Source: Ornithinimicrobium sp. INDO-MA30-4 (GTDB lineage: Bacteria > Actinomycetota > Actinomycetes > Actinomycetales > Dermatophilaceae). Taken from it: a stretch of 64,000 bases of DNA. The first letter of the stretch is position 1. Every line of letters begins with the position of its first letter. Of the stretch, positions 63,783 through 64,000 are shown in pieces. The notes under the pieces are model-generated. The model had not been told where the DNA came from. It did not search any database and worked only from the letters and a program-made list of their open reading frames with translations. A program made the position numbers and the translations under genes. Location: the NCBI RefSeq assembly GCF_021535045.1, contig NZ_CP091056.1:930001-994000 (forward strand), given 5' to 3'.

Positions 63783-64000
63783 CAGTCAGTCACTCCCAGA
63801 ACCTGCCAAGGCTGCCCTTGGGCGAGATCAAAGATGCCAGTGTTGGACTCCCGACCGGCGCGCGCTTCAACTCGCCAGATCTGACGCTCTAAAACTTCGA
63901 TCTGACCGCTTTCTTCCCATGCTGACTGCCACCAAGGCAGTCGTTGGGTCCATTGAGCGAGCACCTCTTGCACTAAGTGCAGTTTTCCTCGCCACAAAAA
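63782..64000 (-). CDS. DUF6504 family protein (partial, runs off the right edge)
   Basis: The last 72 residues of a small protein: FLWRGKLHLVQEVLAQWTQ-like N-part, LPWWQSAWEESGQIEVLERQ and IWRVEARAGRESNTGIFDLA. This matches DUF6504, which is regularly the first gene of the dnaE2 operon in actinobacteria. The 5' end lies outside the window, so the operon promoter and any LexA site cannot be seen. Its stop overlaps the HEPN gene start (TGATG). Confidence 0.75.
   Translation of the reverse strand, partial: FLWRGKLHLVQEVLAQWTQRLPWWQSAWEESGQIEVLERQIWRVEARAGRESNTGIFDLAQGQPWQVLGVTD

Noticed and set aside
63323..64000. HEPN toxin with a DUF6504 antitoxin
   Set aside because: No clear R-x4-H catalytic motif, and the pair is tied to dnaE2 by overlapping codons, which points to a repair role.

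Overview
The window is one stretch of an actinobacterial chromosome. The markers pointing to Actinomycetota, probably order Micrococcales, are SepH, an actinobacterial ferrochelatase with C-terminal cluster cysteines, the DUF5998/phosphodiesterase/tdk block, small DUF7455 and DUF3040 genes, a SigK/RskA-type pair, and the DUF6504 - SAV_6107 HEPN - dnaE2 - Y-polymerase operon. I cannot name the genus. I see no tRNA, rRNA, CRISPR array, prophage or insertion sequence.

The reading frames are broken unusually often. More than half of the genes, including parC and parE, switch frame one or more times. Wherever I could place the break, it mostly sits in a short homopolymer that is one base too short (G, C or T runs). 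This looks like uncorrected sequencing error, not gene decay. CDS coordinates below therefore span the whole reconstructed gene, and frameshifts are noted in each entry.

Layout. 1-3 kb: TRIC-type channel, ferrochelatase and inositol-monophosphatase in one minus-strand run. 3-10 kb: sepH on plus, then a minus-strand run of a Pat-like acetyltransferase/acyl-CoA-synthetase-like protein, DUF5998, a phosphodiesterase and tdk; then a nitroreductase and a small Gly-tailed membrane protein. 10.6-15.2 kb: parC, YihY/BrkB and a cation diffusion facilitator. 15.4-24 kb: recC-recB-recD with translationally coupled joints, followed by a DUF3592-like protein. 24.5-39.8 kb: an amine and polyamine catabolism island (LysR, agmatinase, APC permease, copper amine oxidase, FCD-GntR regulator, ethanolamine-type permease, glutamine-synthetase-like ligase, C26 hydrolase, aldehyde dehydrogenase, SDR). 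Inside it lie a DUF429-RelA/SpoT fusion (RNase H-like domain plus alarmone synthetase) and a FrnE-like DsbA protein. 39.9-42.5 kb: DUF389 and cardiolipin synthase. 42.5-48.7 kb: GH1 beta-glucosidase, a CUT1 sugar ABC transporter and a LacI regulator. 48.7-53.4 kb: DEAD-box RNA helicase with a seven-copy Arg/Gly/Tyr repeat, and parE. 53.6-56.8 kb: CHRD surface protein, class F sortase, a relic of a second such pair, and an anti-sigma/ECF sigma pair. 56.9-64 kb: small DUF genes and the dnaE2/Y-family polymerase operon, which runs off the right edge.

How it fits together: agmatinase makes putrescine, and two routes could degrade amines. One is oxidative (copper amine oxidase, then aldehyde dehydrogenase). 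The other is gamma-glutamylation (ligase, dehydrogenase, C26 hydrolase). The RecBCD, ParCE and DnaE2/Y-polymerase genes make the window rich in DNA repair and topology functions. The most interesting items are the DUF429-RelA/SpoT fusion with an altered synthetase motif, the CHRD-sortase F locus with an apparently eroded duplicate beside an ECF sigma pair, the HEPN-containing mutasome-like operon, and the tandem-repeat region of the helicase.
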